Source: Paracoccus xiamenensis (lineage in GTDB: Bacteria; Pseudomonadota; Alphaproteobacteria; Rhodobacterales; Rhodobacteraceae). Taken from it: a stretch of DNA of 64,000 bases. The notes beneath the pieces were generated by a model, which searched no databases, had not been told where the DNA came from, and saw only the letters and a program-made list of their open reading frames with translations. Positions 35,771-44,430 of this stretch are shown here, in pieces. Position numbers and translations under genes: made by a program. Location of the stretch: contig NZ_JAAOHY010000005.1 in NCBI RefSeq assembly GCF_011308835.1, positions 171,517 to 235,516 of the forward strand. Reading direction: 5' to 3'. How positions within the stretch are numbered: the first letter of the stretch is position 1; every line of letters starts with the position of its first letter.

Positions 35771-37755
35771 TCCGCTGCCACCTTCTCCATGGGTGCCTCG
35801 CCAAAGACCGGCACGTCCTCGATCTTCAACGTGGCCTTGATGACACCCTTGCGGCCGTCTTCATAGGTGACCTCGGTTTCGGTATAGACGCTGTCCGACC
35901 CGTCATAGAGTGCGGCGACCAGATCGGCGAATTTCTCGCTGATGACGGCGCGGCGGACCTTGCGGGTGCGGGTCATTTCGCCGTCGTCGGGGTCCAGTTC
36001 CTTGTGCAGGACAAGGAAGCGGTGGATCTGGCAGCCCGACAGCATCGGATCCTGCGCGACGGATCGGTTCACCGTTTCCACATGTTCCTTGATGGTCGCA
36101 TAGACCTGCGGATGGCCCGCCAGTTCCTGATAGCTGGCATAGGCGATGTTGTTGCGCTCGGCCCAGTTTCCGACCGCGTTCAGGTCGATATTGATCATCG
36201 CGGTGCAGAAATCGCGGCCATTGCCCAGCACCACGGCCTCAAGAATGTTGGGATAGAACTTCAGCTTGTTCTCGACATATTTGGGCGCGAACATGGTGCC
36301 ATCGGCCATCTTGCCCACATCCTTGGCGCGGTCGATGATGCGCAGCTGGCCGGTTTCTTCCTCGATAAAGCCCGCATCGCCCGTGGCTACCCAGCCCTCG
36401 GCGTCCTTGGTCGAGGCCGTGCTTTCCGGATTGTTGTAATATTCGACGAAAGTGCCGGGCCCGCGATAGAAGACCTCGCCGGTATCGGCGATCTTCAGTT
36501 CAACGCCGGGCGAGGGCACGCCCACCGTGTCGGACCGCACGCCGCCATCGGGCTGCTGGGTGATGAAGACGGATGCCTCGGTCTGGCCGTAAAGCTGTTT
36601 CAGGTTGATGCCCAGACTGCGGTAGAAATCGAAGATTTCCGGCCCGATCGCCTCGCCCGCGGTATAGCCGACGCGGATGCGCCCGTAACCCAGCGCGTCC
36701 TTCAGCGGGCCATAGATCAGCAGGTTGCCAAGGCCATAGGCGATGCGGTCGCCGAAGCCGACGGGCTTGCCATCCAGCAAGGACGGCCCGACCCGGTTGG
36801 CGACGGCCATGTAATGCTTGAACAACCAGCGCTTGAAGCGGCCGGCATCCTCCATGCGGATCATCACATTGGTCAGCTGACCTTCAAACACGCGCGGCGG
36901 GGCGAAGAAATAGGTCGGCCCGATCTCGCGCAGGTCGGTCATCATGGTGGCCGCGCTTTCGGGGCAGTTCACGGTAAAGCCGGTCCAGGTCGCCTGCCCC
37001 ATCGAAAAGATGAAATCGCCCACCCAGGCCATCGGCAGATAGGCCAGCACCTCGTCGCGGTAAGTCAGCTTGTCGAAATCGCTGGTGTTCTTTGCCGTCT
37101 CGATGATGTTGCGGTTCGACAGAACCACGCCCTTGGGCTTGCCCGTGGTGCCAGAAGTATACAGCATCACACAGGTGCTGTCGTAATCCAGCGCGGCGAT
37201 CCGCGCATCCAGTTCCGGGCCCAGACGCTGCCCCGATGCCCGGCCCTCGGCCTGCACATCGGCCAGCGCATTCATGCGGGCATGGTCGTATTTCCGCATC
37301 CCGCGCTTGTCGGTATAGATGATCTGTTCGACGTTGCGCGGCGCGTCGGACATGGCCTGCACCTCCAGCACCTTGTCGACCTGTTCCTGATCGCCGCAGA
37401 CGACGAAACGGGCGCCGCAATGGCCCAGAACATAGGCCATCTCTTCGGCGACGGCGTCCTGATACAGGGGCACCGGCACCGCGCCGCACATCTGCGTGGC
37501 GATCATCGCCCAGTAATGGGCCGGACGGTTGCGCCCGATCACCGCGACATGATCGCCGGGCCGCAGCCCAAGGTTCAGCATCCCCAGCGCCAGCGCCCGG
37601 ATCTCGTCAGCGGCCTGCGCCCAGGTCCAGCTTTGCCAGATCCCGAATTCCTTCTCGCGGTAGGCGGGGCGCGGACCCAGACGGTCCACGTTACGCGCCA
37701 GCAGCGCCGGAATGGATTGCGGATCGGCCCCGTCAGGGGCGCGTAGTTGGGCCAT
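35767..37755 (-). CDS. AMP-dependent acyl-CoA synthetase (long-chain fatty acid-CoA ligase-like)
   Basis: A 662-residue adenylate-forming enzyme with the P-loop YTSGTTGKPKGV, the adenylate motif LYGQTEASVFITQ, WVATGDAGFI and the hinge region IIDRAKDVGKMADGTMFAPKYVEN. Its length and the C-terminal EFFR-like region resemble fungal/plant-type long-chain acyl-CoA synthetases more than FadD. It makes an acyl-CoA from a carboxylic acid, ATP and CoA. The ATG at 37755 has GGAGG upstream; upstream extension of the frame is unlikely to be translated. First gene of the ABC/ligase operon, so import and activation are coupled. Confidence 0.9.
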   Translation of the reverse strand: MAQLRAPDGADPQSIPALLARNVDRLGPRPAYREKEFGIWQSWTWAQAADEIRALALGMLNLGLRPGDHVAVIGRNRPAHYWAMIATQMCGAVPVPLYQDAVAEEMAYVLGHCGARFVVCGDQEQVDKVLEVQAMSDAPRNVEQIIYTDKRGMRKYDHARMNALADVQAEGRASGQRLGPELDARIAALDYDSTCVMLYTSGTTGKPKGVVLSNRNIIETAKNTSDFDKLTYRDEVLAYLPMAWVGDFIFSMGQATWTGFTVNCPESAATMMTDLREIGPTYFFAPPRVFEGQLTNVMIRMEDAGRFKRWLFKHYMAVANRVGPSLLDGKPVGFGDRIAYGLGNLLIYGPLKDALGYGRIRVGYTAGEAIGPEIFDFYRSLGINLKQLYGQTEASVFITQQPDGGVRSDTVGVPSPGVELKIADTGEVFYRGPGTFVEYYNNPESTASTKDAEGWVATGDAGFIEEETGQLRIIDRAKDVGKMADGTMFAPKYVENKLKFYPNILEAVVLGNGRDFCTAMINIDLNAVGNWAERNNIAYASYQELAGHPQVYATIKEHVETVNRSVAQDPMLSGCQIHRFLVLHKELDPDDGEMTRTRKVRRAVISEKFADLVAALYDGSDSVYTETEVTYEDGRKGVIKATLKIEDVPVFGEAPMEKVAAE

Positions 37756-37941
37756 GTTTCCTCCCTCTCCGGTCCGAATGGCGGCGGGCCGGTCCACCGG
37801 GCGCGGTTCTTCTGTCCACTGCCCGGCCTGCACAGATTTCCCGGCGATCATTTCCGCAATTTTACGAAAACCTAACGAATTGTTACACGCTATGCGAAGC
37901 CCTTTTCGGGTGCTAACCATCGGACAAGGGAAGGGTTTTGC

Positions 37942-39819
37942 ATGATCGCCAGTGATTCACGGGCCGCGCTGATGCAGTCGGGGCTGAACCTGATCGGCCA
38001 GGCGCTGTCGATCTTCGATGCCGACCTGCGGCTGGCGGTGTCGAACCGGCAATATCAGGCGATGTTCGACCTGCCCGACAACCTGACCCGTCCGGGCACC
38101 TTCTTCGAAGACACCATCCGCTATCTGGTGGTGCGCGGCGAATACGGCCCCCAGGACGACCCCGACGAGGCCGTGCGCCTGCGCGTCCAGCAGGCCCGCG
38201 CCTTCCAGCCGCATTACATGGAACGCGAACGCCCCGATGGCCGCTGGGTCGCGGTCGAGGGCGCGCCCCTGTCGCAGGGCGGCTGGGTCACCGTCTATAC
38301 CGACATCACCGAAACCAAGCGGCACGAGGCGATGCTGCGCGCCCGGTCCGAGGAACTTTCCTCGCAGGTGCTGGACCATGCCGAACAGCTGTCGGCGGCC
38401 AACCGCGAACTGGCGGCGATGATCTCTGCCCTGCAAGAGGCCAAGCGCGTCGTCACCGAAACCCAGGCCCGGACCCGGCAGGTCACCGAAATGGTGCCCG
38501 CCCATATCGCCCATCTCGACCGCGAGGGGCGATATGTCTTTTCCAACCGGCAAATGCCGCAGGTCTTCCCCGGCACCCGCCCCGATATCGTCGGGCTGAC
38601 GGCGGAACAGGCGCTTGGACCCGCCACCTATGCGGCGATCCGCCCGCATATGGATCAGGCGCTGTCCGGCCGGCAGCAGGTGTTCGAGATCACACATTCC
38701 GAATCCGGCCGCCGCATCCGCATCGCGCTGACCCCGGACCGGGGCGGCAATGGCGTCTTCGTGCTGTCGACCGATGTCACCGCCGAGGTCGAGGTCCGCG
38801 AGGCGCTGACCCATGCCTCGCGCCGGGAACTGGCGGCCAAGATCACCTCGGGTCTGGCGCATGATTTCGGCAATCTGCTGACCATCATCCTCGGCCTTCA
38901 GGACCGGCTTACCCATGCCGATCTGTCCGCGACGGCGCAGGCTGACGTGCACGCCACGCTGGCCGCGGCCCGGCGCGGGGTGCAACTACTGGAACGGATC
39001 GGCCAGATCGCCGCGCCCTTGGGCACGGCGCGCCAACCGGTGCGGCTGGACGGATTACTGCGCGACCTTTGCGATATGGTGCGGCCCAGCCTTGGCGACC
39101 GGGTGGTGCTGGATCTGGTCACCGATCTGCCAGATGCGCCCCTGCTGCTGGATCCGGGCCATGTGCAGGACAGCCTGCTGAACCTGATCCTGAACGCCCG
39201 CGATGCCATGGGACCGGCCGGCGGAACGATCGCCCTTTCTGCCCGCGCGCATCACCCTTGGGTCGAGGTCGAGCTGACCGATACCGGCCCCGGCTTCACC
39301 GCCGAGGCGCTGACCCGCGCGACCGAGCCATTCTTTTCCACCAAGCCCGGCCAGGGCTCTGGCCTGGGCCTGTCGATGGTCTTCGATCAGGCGCGACTGG
39401 CGGGGGGGACGCTGCATCTGGCCAACCGCGCGGGCGCATCCGGCGCCTGGGTACGGTTGCGTCTGCCGCTGCGTCCGGTCAGCCCCCAGATGATCCTGCT
39501 GGTCGAAGACGACGACAGCCTGCGCGAGATGCTGCGCCGGATGCTGACCGCCATGGGCCATTCGGTGATCGAGGCGGGCTCACTTGCCGAGGCACAGGGC
39601 CTGACCGACCTGCCCGGCCTGACGCTGATCCTGTCTGACATGCAGCTGGGGGACGGGCTGGGCCACGCCTTGGCGGGCGCGGGCCGCCCGCCCCTGCTGC
39701 TGATGACCGCCTTGCCGCCAAGCGATCCCTTGCGCGACATCGCCCCGTGCCCGGTGCTGACCAAACCATTCGACAGCGCTACTCTCAGCCAAGCCATATC
39801 GCAGGTGCTGGATGACTGA
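37942..39819 (+). CDS. Hybrid sensor histidine kinase (PAS-PAS-HisKA-HATPase-REC)
   Basis: A 625-residue soluble-looking kinase with no membrane helix. Two PAS domains (about 13-130 and 180-290) are joined by a coiled-coil stretch. The phosphoacceptor His307 is in SGLAHDFGNLL, followed by the ATP-binding N, G1 and G2 boxes (LLNLILNARDAMG, TDTGPGF, GSGLGLSMVF). A C-terminal receiver (about 510-625) has Asp566 in LILSDMQLG. The signal is probably sensed by the PAS domains in the cytoplasm. The gene overlaps the response regulator by 8 bases and is divergent from the acyl-CoA synthetase operon, which it may regulate (inference). Confidence 0.92.
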   Translation: MIASDSRAALMQSGLNLIGQALSIFDADLRLAVSNRQYQAMFDLPDNLTRPGTFFEDTIRYLVVRGEYGPQDDPDEAVRLRVQQARAFQPHYMERERPDGRWVAVEGAPLSQGGWVTVYTDITETKRHEAMLRARSEELSSQVLDHAEQLSAANRELAAMISALQEAKRVVTETQARTRQVTEMVPAHIAHLDREGRYVFSNRQMPQVFPGTRPDIVGLTAEQALGPATYAAIRPHMDQALSGRQQVFEITHSESGRRIRIALTPDRGGNGVFVLSTDVTAEVEVREALTHASRRELAAKITSGLAHDFGNLLTIILGLQDRLTHADLSATAQADVHATLAAARRGVQLLERIGQIAAPLGTARQPVRLDGLLRDLCDMVRPSLGDRVVLDLVTDLPDAPLLLDPGHVQDSLLNLILNARDAMGPAGGTIALSARAHHPWVEVELTDTGPGFTAEALTRATEPFFSTKPGQGSGLGLSMVFDQARLAGGTLHLANRAGASGAWVRLRLPLRPVSPQMILLVEDDDSLREMLRRMLTAMGHSVIEAGSLAEAQGLTDLPGLTLILSDMQLGDGLGHALAGAGRPPLLLMTALPPSDPLRDIAPCPVLTKPFDSATLSQAISQVLDD

Positions 39820-40519
39820 CGCCCCCCTGATCGCCATCCTTGAAGACGAACCCGACATCCGCCGGATCATGTCCGACACGCTGGAAGCCGCCGGCTTCCG
39901 CACCATGGGCTTCGCCCGCGCCACCGAATTCGAGGCAGCGCTGCGCCGGATCACCCCCGACGCCTGCCTGGTCGATCTGGGCCTGCCCGACCGCGACGGG
40001 CTGGCGCTGGTGCACCGGCTGGCAACCGAATCCGGCGCGGCCATCATCATCGTTTCCGGCCGCACGCAGGTTCAGGACCGCATCACCGGGCTAGAGCTGG
40101 GGGCAGACGACTATATCATCAAACCCTTCGAGCCCGGCGAATTGGTCGCCCGCCTGCGCGCCCGCCTGCGCCGCCCCCAGACCGCGCGCCCCGGTCAGCG
40201 CAGCCGCGCCGCCTTCGCCGGCTGGCGCGCCGATTTCGACCGCTATCTGCTGGCCGCACCCGATGGCAGCGAAACCCCGCTGAGCCATGCCGAGGCCGAG
40301 GTGCTGCGCATGTTTCTGGACAATCCGCGCCGGCTGATCTCGCGCGGGCAGATGCTGGAAACACTGGGCGGTGCGGGCGGCGAAAGCTTCGACCGGGCAA
40401 TGGATGTGCGCATCTCTCGGCTGCGGGGCAAGCTGGGCGAGGATCCGAAGAACCCGCAGCTTATCAAGACCATCTACGGCGCAGGCTATATCTTCCTGGC
40501 CGAGGTCGACTGGAGCTGA
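39812..40519 (+). CDS. OmpR-family response regulator
   Basis: A 235-residue protein with a receiver domain (Asp55 in CLVDLGLPDRDG, acidic DE pair near residue 12, Lys in DDYIIKPFEP) and a C-terminal winged helix (HAEAEVLRMFLDNPRRLISRGQML, then DVRISRLRGKLGEDPKNPQLIKTIYGAGY). It is the DNA-binding partner of the overlapping hybrid kinase. Target genes are unknown. Confidence 0.94.
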   Translation: MTDAPLIAILEDEPDIRRIMSDTLEAAGFRTMGFARATEFEAALRRITPDACLVDLGLPDRDGLALVHRLATESGAAIIIVSGRTQVQDRITGLELGADDYIIKPFEPGELVARLRARLRRPQTARPGQRSRAAFAGWRADFDRYLLAAPDGSETPLSHAEAEVLRMFLDNPRRLISRGQMLETLGGAGGESFDRAMDVRISRLRGKLGEDPKNPQLIKTIYGAGYIFLAEVDWS

Positions 40520-40549
40520 CGCCGGTCTGGCCATCTGAACGACAAAAAC

Positions 40550-40576
40550 AAAAAAGGGACGGCGCCAGCCATCCCT
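40550..40576 (-). terminator. Intrinsic terminator of the candidate small RNA
   Basis: On the minus strand GGGATGGC, loop TGGC, GCCGTCCC, followed by TTTTTT and then a further T-rich run. Nothing else on this strand needs it, since the aldehyde dehydrogenase has its own terminator at 40935-40965. Confidence 0.8.
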
Positions 40577-40680
40577 CTTTCAATCGTGTGCTGGGTTGCT
40601 ACCGACTGGTGGCTGCCTTGCTGCGAGATAACTGCTGCCGTGGGTCGCTGCCGTTCAGGTGGCGTCCTCGGTGGCCTTGC
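40550..40680 (-). ncRNA. Candidate small RNA, about 130 nt
   Basis: Between the response regulator and the aldehyde dehydrogenase there is no gene, yet the minus strand holds a complete transcription unit. It has a near-consensus promoter (TTGACG and TATATC, 17-base spacing) and an intrinsic terminator about 130 bases downstream. The transcript would contain the hexamer GGCAGC three times and unpaired-looking CCACC segments, and it shows no plausible ORF with a ribosome-binding site. I do not recognise a known RNA family. Ends are estimated from the promoter and the U tract. Confidence 0.62.
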
Positions 40681-40685
40681 CCGTA

Positions 40686-40714
40686 GATATAGTTGTGCCT
40701 GCCGCCCTCGTCAA
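40686..40714 (-). promoter_or_regulatory. Sigma70-type promoter of the candidate small RNA
   Basis: On the minus strand the -35 box is TTGACG (40714-40709) and the -10 box is TATATC (40691-40686) with a 17-base spacer. The DNA just upstream is AT-rich (40715-40745), as expected for an UP-like region. Transcription would start near 40679. Confidence 0.65.
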
Positions 40715-40934
40715 GAATTTATTCAATCAAAACAAATAGTTGACTAATATCCTCGGCTATTCGGACGCTCCCGCGCAACCTGCTGATTTCGCGACCACAA
40801 CCGGATGCGGAACCAGGACCGAGCAGTCACGGGCGACCAGCATGACCGGATTTTCATGGCCGCCGCCGGCCCGTTCTTCGGGTCCGGCTCCGGCGATACT
40901 GCTCTGCGATTCGCCGCCTTCGCAGGCACCAATC

Positions 40935-40965
40935 AAAAAGGACCGCCCATTCGCATGGACGGCCC
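40935..40965 (-). terminator. Intrinsic terminator of the aldehyde dehydrogenase gene
   Basis: On the minus strand an 11-pair stem (GGGCCGTCCAT / ATGGGCGGTCC, two G-T wobbles) with GCGA loop and TTTTT, 20 bases after the stop codon. The rest of the interval 40715-40934 shows no gene or structure that I can support. Confidence 0.82.
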
Positions 40966-40985
40966 CGATCTGTATGGCCCCTCGA

Positions 40986-42437
40986 TCAGGCCTTGCTGTC
41001 CCAGCCGCTGATGGCCTTGGAATCCATGAATTCCTCGATCCCCCAGACGCCGCCTTCACGCGCCCGGCCCGACCGGCCGATGCCACCAAAGAACGCGCCG
41101 GGGCCACGGCTTTCGCCGTTCATTTCCACCATGCCGGACCGCAGCCTACGCGCCAGCCGGTTGCGGCGGTCGCCGTCCTGGCTTTGGACATAGTTGGTCA
41201 GCCCGTAAGCGGTATCATTGGCGATGCGGATCGCGTCTTCCTCATCCTCGAAGGGGATGATCGACAGGACCGGGCCGAAGATCTCTGTCTGGGCGATGGT
41301 CATGTCATTTGTCACGTCGGCAAAAACCGTAGGCCGCACGAAATAGCCGCGATTGAAGCCTTCCGGCAGGCCGGGGCCGCCGGCAACAAGGCGCGCGCCC
41401 TCGGCGATGCCCTTTTCGATCAGGCCCTGGATCTGGTCCCATTGCCGCTTCGAGACCACCGGGCCGATATGGCGGCCGGGCTCATGCGCACTGGCAACGG
41501 CGGTCTTTTCGGCCACTTCCTTGGCGGTTTCGACGGCCCGATCATAAATCTCGCGCTGCACCAGCATCCGGGTCGGCGCGTTGCAGCTTTGACCCGAGTT
41601 ATAAAAGACATGCCGCGCCCCGCGCACCACCGCCTTTTCGTCTGCATCGGCAAAGACCAGATTCGCCCCCTTGCCGCCCAGCTCCAGTGCCACCTTTTTC
41701 AGCCCGTCCGCCGCCGCGCGCGAAATCGCGATGCCGGCGCGGGTCGAGCCGGTAAAGCTGATCATCTCGACATCGGGGTGAACCGTCAGCTGTGTGCCCA
41801 CGCCTTCGCCATCGCCATTCACCAGGTTGAAGACACCCGGCGGCAGCCCGGCCTCATCCACGATCTCGGCGAAGACCATCGACGACAGCGGCGCGATTTC
41901 CGACGGCTTCAGTACCATCGTATCGCCCGCCAGCAGCGCCGGGATCACCTTCAGCGTCACCTGGTTCATCGGCCAGTTCCAGGGCGTGATCAGCCCCACA
42001 ACGCCGATCGGCTCCCACGAGATCATGGTGCCGGGGGCGTGATCGCCCAGCGGGCGCACGAACTGGAAGTCACGGAAGGCGCGGATGAAGTTCTTGGTGT
42101 GATAGGTGCCCGCCTCCACCTGATCGGCGGCCGACATGTCGCTGGGCGCGCCCATCTCATGGGTGATGGCCCAGGCCATGTCTGGCGCGCGGCGCTGATA
42201 GATCTCCAGGATCTTTTCGACATGGGCCAGCCGCTCGGCCGGGGGCGTCGCCGACCAGGTCGGGAATGCACGCTTGGCCGCCGCAACTGCGGCATCGGTA
42301 TCGGCCTGACCGCCCAGCGAAATGACCGCCACCGCCTCCTCGGTCGAGGGGTCGATCACCTCCAGATCATGGGCCGCAGCGGGCGCGATCCAATTGCCGT
42401 CGATGTAGAATTTGCGCTTGTCCAGAAGCTCGGTCAT
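40986..42437 (-). CDS. NAD(P)-dependent aldehyde dehydrogenase
   Basis: A 483-residue aldehyde dehydrogenase with the catalytic Cys285 in NSGQSCNAPTRM and general base Glu252 in LELGGKGAN. Coenzyme-binding residues are in the TPWNWP, KPSE and FTGSTRAG motifs. It oxidises an aldehyde to the acid; the aldehyde is not evident. The sequence resembles the group annotated as putative betaine/indole-acetaldehyde or long-chain aldehyde dehydrogenases. Single gene with its own terminator, divergent from the peroxiredoxin gene. Confidence 0.92.
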   Translation of the reverse strand: MTELLDKRKFYIDGNWIAPAAAHDLEVIDPSTEEAVAVISLGGQADTDAAVAAAKRAFPTWSATPPAERLAHVEKILEIYQRRAPDMAWAITHEMGAPSDMSAADQVEAGTYHTKNFIRAFRDFQFVRPLGDHAPGTMISWEPIGVVGLITPWNWPMNQVTLKVIPALLAGDTMVLKPSEIAPLSSMVFAEIVDEAGLPPGVFNLVNGDGEGVGTQLTVHPDVEMISFTGSTRAGIAISRAAADGLKKVALELGGKGANLVFADADEKAVVRGARHVFYNSGQSCNAPTRMLVQREIYDRAVETAKEVAEKTAVASAHEPGRHIGPVVSKRQWDQIQGLIEKGIAEGARLVAGGPGLPEGFNRGYFVRPTVFADVTNDMTIAQTEIFGPVLSIIPFEDEEDAIRIANDTAYGLTNYVQSQDGDRRNRLARRLRSGMVEMNGESRGPGAFFGGIGRSGRAREGGVWGIEEFMDSKAISGWDSKA

Positions 42438-42570
42438 GGGACCCTCCTATTCATTGACCGAATGGTCGCATTTACCTCAGCCGCACGCAAGCACAGCCGC
42501 GCCGGAATTGGCCTTGGAACTTTGTCTCAGCGGGCTATGCTGCGCCGCCGAATAACCCAGAGGAGCAGAG

Positions 42571-43233
42571 ATGAGCCTGCGCATCAATGACATAGCCCCC
42601 GACTTCACCGCCCAATCGACCGAAGGCGCGATCAGCTTCCACGACTGGATCGGCGACAGCTATGCCATCCTGTTTTCGCATCCGCGCGACTTCACCCCGG
42701 TCTGCACCACCGAATTCGGCGCCGTGGCGCAACTGGTGCCGGAATTCGAAAAGCGCGGGACCAAGGTTCTGGGCGTGTCCGTCGATTCGGTCGAGGATCA
42801 CGGCAAATGGAAGCGCGACATCGAAACCGTCGCCGGCGTCCCCGCCAACTTCGCGATCATCGACGACACCGCGCTGAACGTGGCCAAGGCCTATGACATG
42901 CTGCCGGCCGAGTTCTACCTGCCGACCGAGGGCCGCACCCCCGCCCATTCGGCGACCGTGCGCACCGTCTTCATCATCGGCCCGGACAAGAAGGTCCGCC
43001 TGACCATGACCTATCCCATGTCCGTCGGCCGCAACTTCGCCGAGATCATCCGCGCCCTCGACGCCGTGCAGCAAACCGACGGCGCGCCCCTGGCCACGCC
43101 CGCCAACTGGGTGCCCGGTCAGGACGTGATCGTGGCGCTTGCACTGGACGACGCAGCGGCCGAGGCGAAATACGGCAAGCTGGACAAGAAGCTGCCCTAT
43201 CTGCGCTTTGCGAAAGATCCGAAGCACGGGTGA
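42571..43233 (+). CDS. 1-Cys peroxiredoxin (Prx6 type)
   Basis: A 220-residue peroxiredoxin with the peroxidatic Cys45 in FTPVCTTEFG. No second Cys is present, so it is of the 1-Cys type. The C-terminal arm (NWVPGQDVIVALALDDAAAEAKYG) fits the Prx6/AhpC-TSA long form. It reduces peroxides with an external thiol. The start has AGAGGAGCAG upstream and a strong terminator follows. Confidence 0.95.
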   Translation: MSLRINDIAPDFTAQSTEGAISFHDWIGDSYAILFSHPRDFTPVCTTEFGAVAQLVPEFEKRGTKVLGVSVDSVEDHGKWKRDIETVAGVPANFAIIDDTALNVAKAYDMLPAEFYLPTEGRTPAHSATVRTVFIIGPDKKVRLTMTYPMSVGRNFAEIIRALDAVQQTDGAPLATPANWVPGQDVIVALALDDAAAEAKYGKLDKKLPYLRFAKDPKHG

Positions 43234-43241
43234 TATACGGA

Positions 43242-43276
43242 AAGGCCGCGCGGAATGGCGCGGCCTTCTTCTTTTT
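43242..43276 (+). terminator. Intrinsic terminator of the peroxiredoxin gene
   Basis: A perfect 10-pair stem AAGGCCGCGC / GCGCGGCCTT with a 6-base loop, then CTTCTTTTT. Confidence 0.9.
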
Positions 43277-43436
43277 ACGGAGACCGTGTTGCGGGACGAA
43301 GCGTACGTCATCTGCATTTGGGCGGATGCCCGCTTTTACAATCTTAGTGGCAATGGCCTAATGCCGAATGGCCTCACATGGACACACCCATAATGAAATG
43401 CGGGGCGATAGAGTGCTTTCCAAAAGGGGACATCCA

Positions 43437-44369
43437 ATGAATGAACTCGCCGACGACACGCCGATATTTCGGATCTATAACATCTTCGATCTAATCAACA
43501 CTCTTAGCACCAATTCGATCCGTTTGTCGCAAGTTTGCAGAATGGAAGATCCCAATGAACTTTTTGGAATCTACTTTCGTATAGCTCGATCAATGTCTCC
43601 GCCATTTGACGCTGAACATCTAGATCAGTCACAACGCGAGTTTCGAAGTGCGCAATCCCATCATTACATGACTTGCTGGACGCGCGTTCCGCAGAATATC
43701 GCAGTTTGGTCACTATACTCACCGACAAGGGACGCCATTCAAGTTCGAACTACGTATGGCAATCTTCGCAGAGCAATGTTCGCGCACTTCCAAGCGTGGC
43801 CATACGCGCACGCCTACAAACTCCAGCCGAACGATCAAACTGACCTTTTTCTTCCGCCGGCAGTTGGTCCGGTCAAATACATTGACTTCGAACAGGCTTA
43901 CTCGAAAATCAGAAGGCAGCTATTAGAATATAACAAAGAAAAGGAAAAGTGGTTTCTCAAGAATGGCGGCCCCGAAATTGAAGATATAGGAGAAAAATGG
44001 CTGCAAGCTGATGGACAAATTAAAGCAAGTGTCTTCAGTGAACCTCTGTTGAGCGGTCCTTTGCTGAAAGATATTCGCTATCAACATGAGCAAGAAGTTC
44101 GCTTTGTTCTTCAGTTACAGCGCCGAGACGGCCGAACCAAAGACGAATACGAAGCGCACCCAATGGCAGGTTTGGACCATCCAGCACGACCTCCAAAGAT
44201 TGAAGATTGTCCACCGAATGTTTTCGTACCGTTCGCCGCCACAGAATTGGATGATTTTCAAGTCGATGGCAGGATAGAAAGCTATAAGTTTGAAGCGATT
44301 TCAAATGCTCTTGGCAGGTTTGGAGTTGATGTGAAATTGAACAGTGCTTTTCATCCTTTTGCAATTTAA
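43437..44369 (+). CDS. DUF2971 family protein in an AT-rich segment
   Basis: A 310-residue protein with DUF2971 features: a start with IFRIYNIFDLINTLSTNSIRLSQ, DPNEL, the conserved YMTCWTR and WSLYSP stretch, and YQHEQEVRFVL near the end. Function unknown. The ATG at 43437 follows AAAAGGGG. Codon use is AT-rich with many AAA, ATT, TTT and TTA codons, very unlike the flanking genes, so it was probably acquired recently. DUF2971 genes are often seen in mobile and defence neighbourhoods. No integrase or toxin partner is visible beside it. Confidence 0.8.
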   Translation: MNELADDTPIFRIYNIFDLINTLSTNSIRLSQVCRMEDPNELFGIYFRIARSMSPPFDAEHLDQSQREFRSAQSHHYMTCWTRVPQNIAVWSLYSPTRDAIQVRTTYGNLRRAMFAHFQAWPYAHAYKLQPNDQTDLFLPPAVGPVKYIDFEQAYSKIRRQLLEYNKEKEKWFLKNGGPEIEDIGEKWLQADGQIKASVFSEPLLSGPLLKDIRYQHEQEVRFVLQLQRRDGRTKDEYEAHPMAGLDHPARPPKIEDCPPNVFVPFAATELDDFQVDGRIESYKFEAISNALGRFGVDVKLNSAFHPFAI

Positions 44370-44430
44370 GTCGCAAAGCCGCCTCTCACACGTACTGCTG
44401 CACCGTTCAAAATGGGCTCAAACCCTCCCC

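Noticed and set aside
36004..37746. 580-codon open frame opposite the acyl-CoA synthetase gene
   Set aside because: Shadow of a gene with complete adenylate-forming motifs; no ribosome-binding site or family features.
40740..42590. 616-codon open frame opposite the aldehyde dehydrogenase gene
   Set aside because: Shadow frame; it also runs through an intrinsic terminator of the real gene.
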